64,000 bases of DNA from Parashewanella sp965200795 (GTDB lineage Bacteria; Pseudomonadota; Gammaproteobacteria; Enterobacterales; Shewanellaceae), in the NCBI GenBank assembly GCA_965200795.1, contig CBDAVB010000035.1, positions 248,001-312,000 of the forward strand. Direction: 5' to 3'. The position numbers and the translations under genes were made by a program. The notes under the pieces were generated by a model that saw only the letters and a list, made by a program, of their open reading frames with translations, did not search any database and was not told the DNA's origin. Of this stretch, positions 1-8,766 are shown piece by piece. How positions within the stretch are numbered: position 1 is the stretch's first letter; each line of letters opens with the position of its first letter.

Positions 1-100
1 CGGGAACCGTGGTTAACCACAGGTGGTTATCAAAGTGTAAATCCAGCAGCGTGCCGTCCATATCGAGCAGCACGGTATCAATCACTTGCCAATCAAGCAT
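1..100 (-). CDS. yrfG: HAD-family nucleotidase YrfG, 5' end only (runs off window)
   Basis: The reverse complement opens with ATG at 100 and reads MLDWQVIDTVLLDMDGTLLD, followed by a segment like the E. coli YrfG N-terminus. DxDGT is HAD motif I, with the nucleophile aspartate at about residue 13. YrfG is a GMP/IMP 5'-nucleotidase in E. coli and lies next to nudE there, as it does here, divergently transcribed. Only about 33 codons are in the window, so nothing can be said about the rest of the protein. Confidence 0.8.
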   Translation of the reverse strand, partial: MLDWQVIDTVLLDMDGTLLDLHFDNHLWLTTVP

Positions 101-184
101 AAAGTTCCTATTGTAGTCCTTAAATTCCTGTTGTGTAATTGTAACGGAAAACGTTATCCGCGGCGGATAAAAATTGAGGTGGCA

Positions 185-742
185 GTGTCTAAAGTTCATC
201 AAAAACCCGTAATCAATGATTCAAAAATCGTGGCCAGAAGCCGCTTATTTACCATTGAACAGATTGAACTTACGTTCTCTAACGGGGCGGTTCGTCATTA
301 TGAGCGTATGAGAGGATCCGGTTGCGGCGCCGTTATGGTGGTTCCCGTTAAAGACGGAAAGCTTCTTTTGGCGCGTGAGTACGCGGCCGGCACTCATGAC
401 TATGAGCTGGGTTTTCCCAAGGGCTTAATTGACCCCGGGGAAACGCCGGAGCAGGCGGCAGACCGTGAGCTGCAGGAGGAAATCGGTTTTGCCGCGAATA
501 AGCTCACATTTTTGAAAGAAGTCAGTCTGGCGCCGAGTTATTTTTCCAGTAAAATGAAATTGTTTATCGCTGAAGAACTGACTGAAAGTCATTTAGAAGG
601 CGATGAACCTGAGCCGATTGAAATTGTGCCCTGGACGATTTCAGACTGGAAAAAATTGCTTGAAGCCTCACACTTCACAGAAGCGAGAAGTGTAAGCGCG
701 TTATTTCTGGCAATGGCGTATTTAGATAATCAGTCGTGTTAG
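185..742 (+). CDS. nudE: ADP compounds hydrolase NudE (Nudix)
   Basis: NudE hydrolyses ADP-ribose, NADH, Ap3A and similar ADP-linked compounds in the cytoplasm. The Nudix box GX5EX7REUXEEXGU is complete (GLIDPGETPEQ...RELQEEIGF, about residues 80-102). The E. coli NudE landmarks VARSRLFT, ERMRG, APSYFSSKM, LEGDEPEP and EARSVSALFL are all present. The open frame extends upstream to 86, but the family N-terminus matches a GTG start at 185 preceded by a GAGG ribosome binding site, giving 185 aa, close to the usual ~186. cysQ follows 12 bp downstream, so the two are probably co-transcribed. Start choice is inference; the function call is firm. Confidence 0.93.
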   Translation: MSKVHQKPVINDSKIVARSRLFTIEQIELTFSNGAVRHYERMRGSGCGAVMVVPVKDGKLLLAREYAAGTHDYELGFPKGLIDPGETPEQAADRELQEEIGFAANKLTFLKEVSLAPSYFSSKMKLFIAEELTESHLEGDEPEPIEIVPWTISDWKKLLEASHFTEARSVSALFLAMAYLDNQSC

Positions 743-754
743 GAGTTAGTTTTT

Positions 755-1585
755 ATGGTGAGTGCTGTGTCGCAACCGCAGGCATTGCTTGAGGATGTTA
801 TTGCCGTTGCCGTGAAAGCGGGTGAGGCCATCAAAGCCATATACACATCCGGTGATTTTGAGAAACAAGTGAAGCGTGATGAGACGCCGGTGACATCGGC
901 CGATCTTGCCGCTCACGACATCATCTGTCAAAACCTGGCGGATCTCACTCCGGGGTTTCCGATCTTATCTGAAGAGGAGGCCGATATTCCGTTATCTGAG
1001 CGAAAAGCATGGCGGCGATACTGGCTGGTGGATCCGCTGGACGGTACCGGTGAGTTTATCGCCGGCAGCGGCGATTTCTCGGTATTAATCGCCTTAGTTG
1101 AGAATAACCGGCCTGTGATGGGTATTGTGCATGTGCCGATGACTGACATCAGTTATTTCGCGGTTTCCGGCAGAGGCGCGTTTAAACGTCAGGACGGTAA
1201 CGACATGAGAATTCTCACCGAGCAACAAGAGTGGCACGAGAATCAGCCGCTTAAAGTGGCCGTGAGCCGCCGCCAGGATCCGCGGTCGGTGTTAAAGCTG
1301 TTTGATGACGATCATATCTATGAGCTGATTCGTCTCGGAGGCGCCGCTCTGAAAAGCTGTTTAGTGGCGGAAGGTCAGGCTCATTGTTACGTCCGGGTCG
1401 GGCCGACCGGTGAGTGGGATACGGGAGCGGCGCAAGTGATCATTGAGGAGGCGGGCGGCAAGGTGATGGATATTAATTTAAAACCGCTGACCTATAACGA
1501 ACGTGAGACATTGGAAAATCCCGATTTTATCGTGGTGGGGCAGCCGCAAATAAACTGGAAACAACTGCTTGGTTCAGCCTCTTAA
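755..1585 (+). CDS. cysQ: 3'(2'),5'-bisphosphate nucleotidase CysQ
   Basis: Member of the inositol monophosphatase superfamily. CysQ dephosphorylates 3'-phosphoadenosine 5'-phosphate (PAP) to AMP, clearing the by-product of sulfate assimilation, and is typically peripheral to the inner membrane. The Mg-binding signatures are visible: SEEEA near residue 70, WLVDPLDGTGEF near 92-103, and the C-terminal GEWDTGAAQVIIEEAGG near 214-230. At 276 aa it is slightly longer than E. coli CysQ (246 aa). ATG at 755 follows a TAGGAG ribosome binding site. Paired with nudE as in many Alteromonadales and Vibrionales. Confidence 0.92.
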   Translation: MVSAVSQPQALLEDVIAVAVKAGEAIKAIYTSGDFEKQVKRDETPVTSADLAAHDIICQNLADLTPGFPILSEEEADIPLSERKAWRRYWLVDPLDGTGEFIAGSGDFSVLIALVENNRPVMGIVHVPMTDISYFAVSGRGAFKRQDGNDMRILTEQQEWHENQPLKVAVSRRQDPRSVLKLFDDDHIYELIRLGGAALKSCLVAEGQAHCYVRVGPTGEWDTGAAQVIIEEAGGKVMDINLKPLTYNERETLENPDFIVVGQPQINWKQLLGSAS

Positions 1586-2448
1586 TCATATTTCATTTCC
1601 GGCTGAGGCGCCGCTGTCAGCCGCTGCCGTTAAAAATTTCATTAATCCAAGATGATAAACAGACTGTAAATTACCTTTGATTTCGTTATGGTGATTATCT
1701 TACCGGTCTTAGCAGGGAACACTATGATACTTTCACGTCGCTTTCTGCCTTATTTCATTACTCAATGTCTGGGGGTGCTGAATGATAACCTCTATAAAAA
1801 CGTATTGATTCTTTTTGTGACCTATACCCGGATGGGTGAGCCGCCGATGGCAACCAGCCTGTTTCTGAATGTAGCGGCGGGGCTATTCATTCTGCCGTTT
1901 TTTCTGTTTTCAGCGCATGCCGGCGCGATTGCCGATAACTCTGATAAATCCCGGTTAATCAGGCGCCTGAAAATACTGGAAGTGATTATTATGCTGTGCG
2001 CCGCTGCCGCTATGGTGCTGCACAGTTATCTGATCTTACTCGTACTATTATTTCTGACGGGCAGTCAGTCCGCGTACTTCGGATCGGTAAAATACTCGCT
2101 ATTACCGCAAGCGTTAAAAGAGCGGGAGCTGGTTTCCGGCAATGCCCGGGTAGAGATGGGGACGTTTATCGCCATACTCGCCGGGACGTTAAGCGCCGGA
2201 TTAATTGCCGGCTATGATCACAGTCCGCGACTGGCGGCCTGTATTGTTGTTGCGATTGCGGTCTTAGGTTACCTGTCAAGCCGGGCCATTCCCGCGTTAA
2301 CCGCCGCTGGGTGAACCCGCAAAAGCAGCCTTTAATCCGTTAGCGGGTACGGTAAGGATCATCAAAAAAGTTCACGGTCAGACAAGCATCTGGAACGCGA
2401 TTTTAGCCATCAGCTGGTTCTGGTTTTTAGGCGCCACCTATTTAACTC

Positions 2449-3560
2449 ACTCATGTTACGCACCGCCTCAAAATTAGTGGCATAATCATGCTATGAACGA
2501 TGAATTGCTAGAGCTGTATAGCGACTACCAACTATCTAGCTTTGGACAGGTAACAGCAACAGGGATGTCAGACTTACTAGATGGTGCTTACAGTCATGAT
2601 CAGGTAACAAGGCTCCTTTCTACTAACGAGTTCACCAGTAAAACTCTTTGGGGAATCGTTAAATCTACTGTAAGACAGGTCGAAGAAGATGATGCCGTTC
2701 TTATTTTCGATGATACGATTGAAGAAAAACCTTATACGGACGAAAGCGACTTAATCGCATACCACTACGACCACACAAACGAACCGTTAAGGGGATTAAC
2801 CTTCTTAATTGTCTTTACTACTCCCAAGGTGTATCAATTCCAGTATCTTACAAGTTGATCACTAAGCCAGTTCTCTATTGTGATCTGAAGACTAAGAAAG
2901 TTCGCAGAATGTCTGAAACAACTAAAAATGAAGACTTTAGAGAGCTTTTACACATCAGTTACCAAAAGCAACTTAAATTCAAATATGTTCTAGCCGACAG
3001 CTGGTTCTGTTCAAATGAAAATATGATGTTTATCAAACACAAATGCCACAAAGATTTTATCATGGCATGCAAATCTAATCGTCTTGTTTCTTTGAGTGAA
3101 GATGATAAGAAACATAAGAAATCACAACGGGTTGATACACTTAAATTTCAAGAGGAGCAGTCTGTAAAAGTTTGGATATCTGGAGTAGATTTTGAGTTAC
3201 AGTTATCCAAGAAAGTCTTTAAAAACAAAGATGGAAGTACAGGCGAGCTTTACTTGTTATGCAGTGATTTAAGTTGTGATGATGAGTTCATTCAAGCGGT
3301 CTATCAAAAACGATGGAACGTGGAACTCTTCCATAAAAATCTGAAGTCAAATGCGGCAATTACCCGTTCTCCAGCTCATACAGTTAAAACACAAAGTAAT
3401 CATCAATTTTTATCAATTTATAGTGCATTTAGGCTTGAAACCTTAGCTTTAAAACTGAAAATGAATAAATTTCAATTGAGGGCGAAATTGTATATAAAAG
3501 CATTAAAAACAGCCTTTACAGAACTTCAAACTCTAAAAGCTGTTAGTGCGTAACATGAGT
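2449..3560 (+). mobile_element. Insertion sequence, IS4/IS701-like, inside the transporter gene
   Basis: About 1.11 kb bounded by perfect 15-bp inverted repeats (ACTCATGTTACGCAC at 2449 and its complement ending 3560) and flanked by a 5-bp direct duplication AACTC (2444-2448 and 3561-3565). Excision in silico restores the reading frame TYLTQFPDF across the junction, which confirms the ends. The single transposase gene is frameshifted. Family assignment rests on transposase resemblance only; the target duplication length is not decisive. Confidence 0.9.
2493..3553 (+). pseudogene. DDE transposase (IS4/IS701-like), frameshifted
   Basis: Two overlapping frames make one transposase. The first (2493-2858) carries LIFDDTIEEKPYT with the first catalytic Asp. 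The second covers about 2795-3553 and carries YVLADSWFCS (second Asp) and KRWNVELFHKNLKS (Glu). The change of frame falls near 2791: loss of one base makes the frame read RGLTFLIV where the family and the second frame read GINLLNCLYYSQG. There is no obvious slippery heptamer, so this looks like a mutation rather than programmed frameshifting. The copy is probably unable to transpose on its own. Confidence 0.8.
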
Positions 3561-4305
3561 AACTCAGTTTCCTGACTTCGCTAAATTGTTCTTGTACGCC
3601 GATGCCTCGGTCGTATCATTACTTCCGGCTCTGTTTTCCGCCGGTATTGCCGCCGGATCTTTTGTGTGTGAGCGAATCTCATTCGGGCAGGTAGAGCCTG
3701 GCGTACTGCCGTTTGGTGTGCTGGGATTAACTATTTTCGGTTTGGATTTGATGTGGGCGCTGCCGGACGCGCCCGCTGATCCTGATTTTGTTTATGGGTT
3801 TTCAGCATTTATTTCCGACAGCCGGCATTATCGTTTAATGTTTGATTTAGCCATGACAGGCGTCAGCGGCGGTCTGTTTATCGTGCCGCTTTACGCTTTT
3901 ATTCAGACCCGCGCTGACAAAGAAAGCCGCGCGCAAGCCATTGCCGCCAACAACATCATCAACGCGCTGTTTATGGTGGGCTCAGCGGCGTCGGGTATTG
4001 TTTTGCTCACTGTCCTTGAGTGGAGTATTCCTGAGTTGTTCACTCTGCCGGCGGCGCTAAATTTATTGGTGGCTGTTTACGTTTATTCTCAGGTGCCGGA
4101 ATTTGCGCAGCGCTTTTTAAGCTATGTTCTCAGTCACATTCTGTACCGGGTTACGGTGTCCGGTCGTGAATACATTCCGGCTAAAGGATCGGCGGTGATC
4201 GTTTGTAACCATGTCACCTATATAGACGCCTTAATCATTATGGGCGCGTCAACCAGACCGATTCGCTTTGTGATGGATAAATCCGTCAGTGAGATACCAT
4301 TACTT

Positions 4306-5823
4306 AGTCGGTACTGAAAAACATAACTTCAAGATTTAAAATGTACGGCATCTGATTTACGCAAAATTCAGAGCCGTACCCAAAAGCAACATTTCTTATA
4401 TTTCGCATCAATTTCACTACAAAATAGCCAAAACTCACCATCTTTTTCGAGCAAAAAGAAAATGGCTAACCACTTTCTCAAGTTCCAGGCACACGCAGCC
4501 ATTAGAAGGTTTATTGAGTCGCCAACACTGCCCTTTAACCAGTTCTTACACAGCCTAAAATCACTCTTCAAATGCCCGATTACTGGTTCAATTGTTGCCC
4601 GTTTTTTACAGAGTTCACTTTTGCGTTTTCTCTTTGCTTGCGAGTCCCGTTTTAATGGCCGGCTAGGGATAACAACTTCTTGGTCAACATACTGCTTACA
4701 CCCTTTATAGCCTTTATCTACAACGGCTGTAGTGATTTTACTCTTTCGGTGTTTATGGGCATGGTCAAGTGCAGGTCTAAGCAATTTTGAGTCGTGTTCA
4801 TGCTCGTCATGACTGGTTACACCAATGATTAATTGACTCTGCTCTGTGAGCACGACAGAAGCCTTTTTACCATACTCGTATGGCTTATGGTCTTTGCCTT
4901 TCCCTACGCAGTAAACATCGGGTTCATGAAGGCTGTAAATCTTGTTCTTGTCTTTACGTTGCTGTGTAATAGCTTTTTCATAATTGGAAAAATTCTCTTT
5001 TTGTAAATCAAGGACATCTTGTGGAAGTTTGCGTTGTAGCTCCCTTAAAAGCTTACCTGCGATAACACGTAACCTTTTTAACGCTCTTCTGGCTTTGCTT
5101 CGATTTTTGGCATGTCTAAAGCTTCGACAGTCAATGCGTAGCTGTTTGACTTCTTTGACATAAGTACGTCTTTGCTTGATCCCAAATACTTTGGCTAGTT
5201 TATTGAGTCGGTTAACCACCTTGATGGCAAGCTTGCTATCTGTCGGATAAGTAATGGCTTTTTCTTGGACGGTTGTATCAACGTACACGGTGTCATCTTC
5301 AGCTTTGTCACCGTGTAAAGCCACAGATAATGCAAAGATTTTTTCACAGCCTTTTTCACCGATGCGCTTACGAAAAACACTGAGTTCACTGGCATCACAA
5401 GGGCGTGCTGTTTGAAACTCTGTCTCACCACAAAACACTTGAAAATACACGTTCATCAGCCACTCATCGACCAAGGCTTCATCGCTGAGTTTGTAAAGTT
5501 GTTTGAGTATTAGCAAACCGCACATCAACCGAATTGGCTTCGCTTTACGGCCTAATTTTTTGTATAACGGCTTGAACTCTTCTTCTAATGCTTGCCAATC
5601 AAAGGCATTAGCTAAAATGAGTAAAGGGTGAGTTTGCAGAAGCTGTTCTGTGATATCAAACAGACTGTCGTGAGGTAAATTTGACGGACTTTCTTTGAGC
5701 ACTTTTAGCACCAAAACGACCAGAAACCGTAGGTTCACTATATCATTTCTGGTCGAAATTGAATGTATCAAATAGCTATATTTTATTAGCGATCAGAATG
5801 TTAGATGTTTTTCATGACCGACT
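4306..5823 (-). mobile_element. Insertion sequence, IS5-like, inside the acyltransferase domain
   Basis: About 1.52 kb with imperfect inverted repeats (AGTCGGTACTGAAAAACAT on the left, AGTCGGTCATGAAAAACAT at the right end read inward), flanked by ACTT at 4302-4305 and 5824-5827. Joining the flanks restores the frame SEIPLLNYLFRHAG of the acyltransferase, so the boundaries are secure to within a base or two. The transposase is encoded on the strand opposite to the host gene and its frame is intact. Confidence 0.88.
4368..5771 (-). CDS. IS5-family transposase
   Basis: Uninterrupted 467-codon frame. It contains DDTVYVDTTVQEK (first Asp), TTAVVDKGYKG (second Asp) and KKRATIEPVIGHLKSDFR (Glu), the DDE arrangement of IS5-type enzymes with a K/R-rich linker (about residues 220-255). 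The most upstream start is TTG at 5771, almost at the element's end; a more internal start is possible. It fills its element apart from the terminal repeats, so this copy may still be active. Confidence 0.85.
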   Translation of the reverse strand: MIHSISTRNDIVNLRFLVVLVLKVLKESPSNLPHDSLFDITEQLLQTHPLLILANAFDWQALEEEFKPLYKKLGRKAKPIRLMCGLLILKQLYKLSDEALVDEWLMNVYFQVFCGETEFQTARPCDASELSVFRKRIGEKGCEKIFALSVALHGDKAEDDTVYVDTTVQEKAITYPTDSKLAIKVVNRLNKLAKVFGIKQRRTYVKEVKQLRIDCRSFRHAKNRSKARRALKRLRVIAGKLLRELQRKLPQDVLDLQKENFSNYEKAITQQRKDKNKIYSLHEPDVYCVGKGKDHKPYEYGKKASVVLTEQSQLIIGVTSHDEHEHDSKLLRPALDHAHKHRKSKITTAVVDKGYKGCKQYVDQEVVIPSRPLKRDSQAKRKRKSELCKKRATIEPVIGHLKSDFRLCKNWLKGSVGDSINLLMAACAWNLRKWLAIFFLLEKDGEFWLFCSEIDAKYKKCCFWVRL

Positions 5824-6429
5824 ACTTAACTACCTGTTTCGCCATGCGGGCGTTATTCCGATCTGCTCCGCAAAACAGTGTGAGAAAACCTATAATCAGG
5901 CTTTTGAATCCGTCCATCAGGCTCTGAATAATGAGGAGCTGGTGTGCGTTTTCCCCGAAGGCCGGCTCTTTCCCGACGGGAACATCGGTGAATTCAGACC
6001 GGGCATCAATAAAATTCTGCAGCGGGATCCTGTTTCCGTTGTCCCGATGGCGCTGCAGGGGCTTTGGGATCGTACTTCAGTCATAAAGACGGACATGCGC
6101 TCACCACGCAGCCAAAGCGTTTCAGGTCAAAGATCGGGGGTACGGTTATCCAAGAGAGACAAGAGGGAAATTTGTTACGTCAGCATGTAAGTAACCTTTT
6201 TGCTGATAAATTGTAAATTATATAGTCTGACGGCGCTCAGGACGCTCAGGAACCGCTCCGGAATAACCCTCATATTTGTTACTGCTTAACATTGCCGATA
6301 TTCAGGCGCGAAGAATGAAGTTCAGTCATTCTGACCCCGGTACGACAGCTGTGTATGCCGGTAATAACTGCATCACGCTTTCTTCTGCTTGTATAAGCAG
6401 CTGAGCATAAGTTTTCTGACATTTTTTGA

Positions 6430-6566
6430 TGCCCGTCTTTACCGCGCTACGGCGTCGCGACTTCGGTCACATAGCCGCGGCTATGCTCCCTGCGCCGCGC
6501 CCTTGTATCGCACCGAATCTGAGCGCCAAAATTCCGAAGAAACTTATCGTCAGCTACCTGCTTGAG
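6430..6566 (+). repeat. Dispersed repeat A, copy 1 (long form with internal palindrome)
   Basis: Occupies most of the 6217-6549 gap and overlaps the last codons of mnmH. It opens with TTTACCGCGC, holds an inner module with the palindrome CATAGCCGCGGCTATG, and ends with CTGAGCGCCAAAATTCCGAAG...CTTATCGTCAGCTACC. The outer parts recur at 10766-10848, 38868-38950 and (tail only, inverted) 35564-35602; the inner module recurs inverted at 43081-43152. The rest of this gap (6217-6429) holds nothing I recognise. Confidence 0.65.
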
Positions 6567-7602
6567 TCAGCTTTCTGTTCAGCTGATATTCATACATAGG
6601 ATCATAATACTTCTCAAGCAGTAATCGGATCGCGTCGAAATAAAGAGCGACTTCGCCTTGGCTTCGCTGCTCTTTTAATGCCGCGAGTAAAATTTTCCTG
6701 ATCTGCCGGTGGAGCTGACCGCCTAAACGCTTTTGAATTTTGTCTACGCTATTGAGCAGATGGTTCGCGAAAGCGTCAAAACCCGCCGCCTCGCCGAATC
6801 GCTGAATATATCGATCGCAAGTCTTAATGACATAATCATCAGCAATCCGCCGCATACGCTCATCTAAGCTGGCTTCAATAATCATAACTGACGCGGCTTG
6901 CATCGCCTGATAAAAACATCCGGGGATCGCACTGCGACCGATTAAATAGCTTTCGTCTTCAAGCACCAGAGTGTCATGGCCGTCAGCCTGGTGATTAAGC
7001 AGCGCTACCGCCAGCTGATTCTCAAAATTAATCTGTGTCGGCTGCGGAGTGATACTTTCACCAAAGCTTGATCCGCGGTGATTGGCGATGCCTTCCAAAT
7101 CGATGGCGTCTTTTCTAGAATGAATATATTCGGTTTTACCGCAACCCGTCTTTCCGCAGACGATCAGCATGGGGCGTTGGCCGGCCTGTTCGATAACCTC
7201 AATTAAAAACTGACGCATGGCCTTATAACCGCCTTCGATAAACGGCAGATCAAATCCCGCTTCGCACATCCAGGTTTGGGTGATCCGCGAGCGCAAGCCG
7301 CCGCGAAAACAATAAAAATAACCATCGGGATGAGCCTGATAAAAAGCGCGCCAGGAGTTAACGCGCTGTTGTTTGAGCTGTTCACTGACGAGTTTTTTGC
7401 CAAGCTCAATGGCGGCCTGCTGGCCGCGTTGTTTATAACACGTACCGACCTGAGCCCGCTCATTGTCGCTCATCAGCGGGTGATTTTGAGTATTGGGAAA
7501 AGCGCCTCTGGTAAATTCAACGGGAGCGCGCACGTCCATTAACTGGCGTCCTTCAGTAAAGAGTTTACGATATTCAGATTTGAGAATGATCTTATGTTTC
7601 AA
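6550..7602 (-). CDS. mnmH: tRNA 2-selenouridine synthase
   Basis: MnmH (SelU/YbbB) replaces the sulfur of 2-thiouridine-34 in tRNA-Lys, -Glu and -Gln with selenium from selenophosphate, by way of a geranylated intermediate. The N-terminal rhodanese domain is marked by MDVRAPVEFTRGAFP and the catalytic cysteine in FYCFRGGLRS (about residue 98). The C-terminal P-loop is IVCGKTGCGKTEYI (about 148-161). At 350 aa it has the usual family length. It starts 5 bp after selD, its selenophosphate supplier, so the two form an operon. The last codons lie within a dispersed repeat (see 6430-6566). Confidence 0.93.
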   Translation of the reverse strand: MKHKIILKSEYRKLFTEGRQLMDVRAPVEFTRGAFPNTQNHPLMSDNERAQVGTCYKQRGQQAAIELGKKLVSEQLKQQRVNSWRAFYQAHPDGYFYCFRGGLRSRITQTWMCEAGFDLPFIEGGYKAMRQFLIEVIEQAGQRPMLIVCGKTGCGKTEYIHSRKDAIDLEGIANHRGSSFGESITPQPTQINFENQLAVALLNHQADGHDTLVLEDESYLIGRSAIPGCFYQAMQAASVMIIEASLDERMRRIADDYVIKTCDRYIQRFGEAAGFDAFANHLLNSVDKIQKRLGGQLHRQIRKILLAALKEQRSQGEVALYFDAIRLLLEKYYDPMYEYQLNRKLTQAGS

Positions 7603-7607
7603 GTAGA

Positions 7608-8660
7608 TTATTCCCTTATAAAATTAATAAGATAAGGCAGGCCAGAGCCGCTCAGCTGACCGATGCGGTGCACATTGATGTGATGTTGATTCAATAACGC
7701 TCTGACCGCGATTTCACTATCTTTAGATACGGCAATTAATAAGCCGCCGCTGGTCTGGGGATCACACACAATCGCTTTTTGCTTATCCGATAACGGCGAG
7801 ATATGCTCACCATAACTGTCGAAGTTACGCCGGCTGCCGCCGGGTACGGCACCTTGTTCGAGGTAAAACTCAGTTCGCGGTAATAACGGAATGTCATCAA
7901 AACTGAGTTCAGCCTTCAATCCCGCGCCCTGACACATTTCAACTAAATGGCCGCCCAGACCAAATCCGGTTATATCGGTCATGGCGGTGACACCCCGGAT
8001 TTTAGCGAGTTCAGCGCCGATATCATTAAGCCGGCACATGGCTTCAACGGCGATATGACCATCGCGCTGTCGCAGTTTTTGTTGTTTTTGCGCCGTAGTG
8101 TGAATTCCGATACCGATCGGTTTAGTTAAAAATAACTTATCGCCGGCCTGAGCCGTTGAGTTTTGTTTTAAATGGCTGAGCTCAACCTGCCCCGTGACCG
8201 CTAAACCAAAAATGGGTTCCGGAACGTCTATGCTGTGACCGCCGGCGAGCATGATCCCGGCATCCTTACACGCCTGGCGACCACCGTCAATTACCTGTGA
8301 GGCAATATCTGAACTGAGCGCCTTGATCGGCCAGCCGAGTATCGCGACGGCCATGATTGGTATACCGCCCATGGCGTAGATATCACTGATGGCATTGGTG
8401 GCCGCGATGCGGCCGAAGGTGAAGGGATCATCAACAATCGGCATAAAAAAATCAGTGGTGCTGATGATGCCCGTGCGTTCATTCAGCCGGTAAACGGCGG
8501 CGTCGTCACGGGTGTCATTACCGACAATGAGATTGTCATCTGAAAAGCGGGGGAGCTGAGTAGACAGAATCTGAGACAGAACTTTAGGAGATATCTTACA
8601 GCCGCAGCCGGCACCGTGGCTGTACCGGGTTAACTTCACATTCACTTTATTCTCTGTCAT
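7608..8660 (-). CDS. selD: Selenide, water dikinase (selenophosphate synthase)
   Basis: SelD makes selenophosphate from selenide and ATP. The N-terminal HGAGCGCKISP has the catalytic Cys (Cys19) and the following Lys (Lys22), equivalent to Cys17 and Lys20 of E. coli. It is a cysteine and not a selenocysteine form. DDAAVYRL, TTDFFMPIVDDPFTFG and MTDITGFGLGGHL are typical of the AIRS-type ATP-binding fold. Length is 350 aa. It is the first gene of the selD-mnmH operon; selA and selB are not in this window, so use for selenoprotein synthesis cannot be judged. Confidence 0.94.
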   Translation of the reverse strand: MTENKVNVKLTRYSHGAGCGCKISPKVLSQILSTQLPRFSDDNLIVGNDTRDDAAVYRLNERTGIISTTDFFMPIVDDPFTFGRIAATNAISDIYAMGGIPIMAVAILGWPIKALSSDIASQVIDGGRQACKDAGIMLAGGHSIDVPEPIFGLAVTGQVELSHLKQNSTAQAGDKLFLTKPIGIGIHTTAQKQQKLRQRDGHIAVEAMCRLNDIGAELAKIRGVTAMTDITGFGLGGHLVEMCQGAGLKAELSFDDIPLLPRTEFYLEQGAVPGGSRRNFDSYGEHISPLSDKQKAIVCDPQTSGGLLIAVSKDSEIAVRALLNQHHINVHRIGQLSGSGLPYLINFIRE

Positions 8661-8708
8661 GGCAGCAAGTTACAGGATGAGTGGGATGACCATCATAACC
8701 AAAGCCCG

Positions 8709-8743
8709 AAAAAAAAGCACTGATAAAATCATCACTGCTTTTT
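8709..8743 (-). terminator. Intrinsic terminator after the desaturase gene
   Basis: Read on the minus strand: AGCAGTGAT-gatttt-ATCAGTGCT type stem (one mismatch) followed by eight T. It also has five T in the forward sense. It lies between the desaturase stop and the selD start. Confidence 0.75.
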
Positions 8744-8766
8744 GACTGTCAGGGCTTGGTGAGCCG

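Larger units (their letters stand above)
1724..6216 (+). pseudogene. Fused MFS lysophospholipid-type transporter/PlsC acyltransferase, broken by two IS and two frameshifts
   Basis: Removing both insertion sequences, with one copy of each target duplication, gives a 1854-nt reading frame (617 aa) from ATG 1724 to TAA 6214-6216. The N-terminal part is a hydrophobic MFS domain opening RRFLPYFITQCLGVLNDN, as in LplT/Aas relatives. The C-terminal part is a PlsC acyltransferase with HVTYIDA (variant of the HX4D box, reading NHVTYIDA) and FPEGRLFPDG. Four lesions were found: a +1 frameshift at about 2309 (GCTGGGTGA; one G fewer restores GCT GGT GAA), an IS at 2449-3560, an IS at 4306-5823, and a -1 frameshift at about 6067 (TTTGGGATC; one more G restores LWGSYFSHKDG). 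The likely former role was import or re-acylation of lysophospholipids. No AMP-ligase domain is present, unlike E. coli Aas. Confidence 0.9.

Noticed and set aside
2780..2870. Programmed frameshift in the IS4/IS701-like transposase
   Set aside because: No slippery heptamer or downstream stem at the frame change; a single base loss explains it and family members have one continuous frame.
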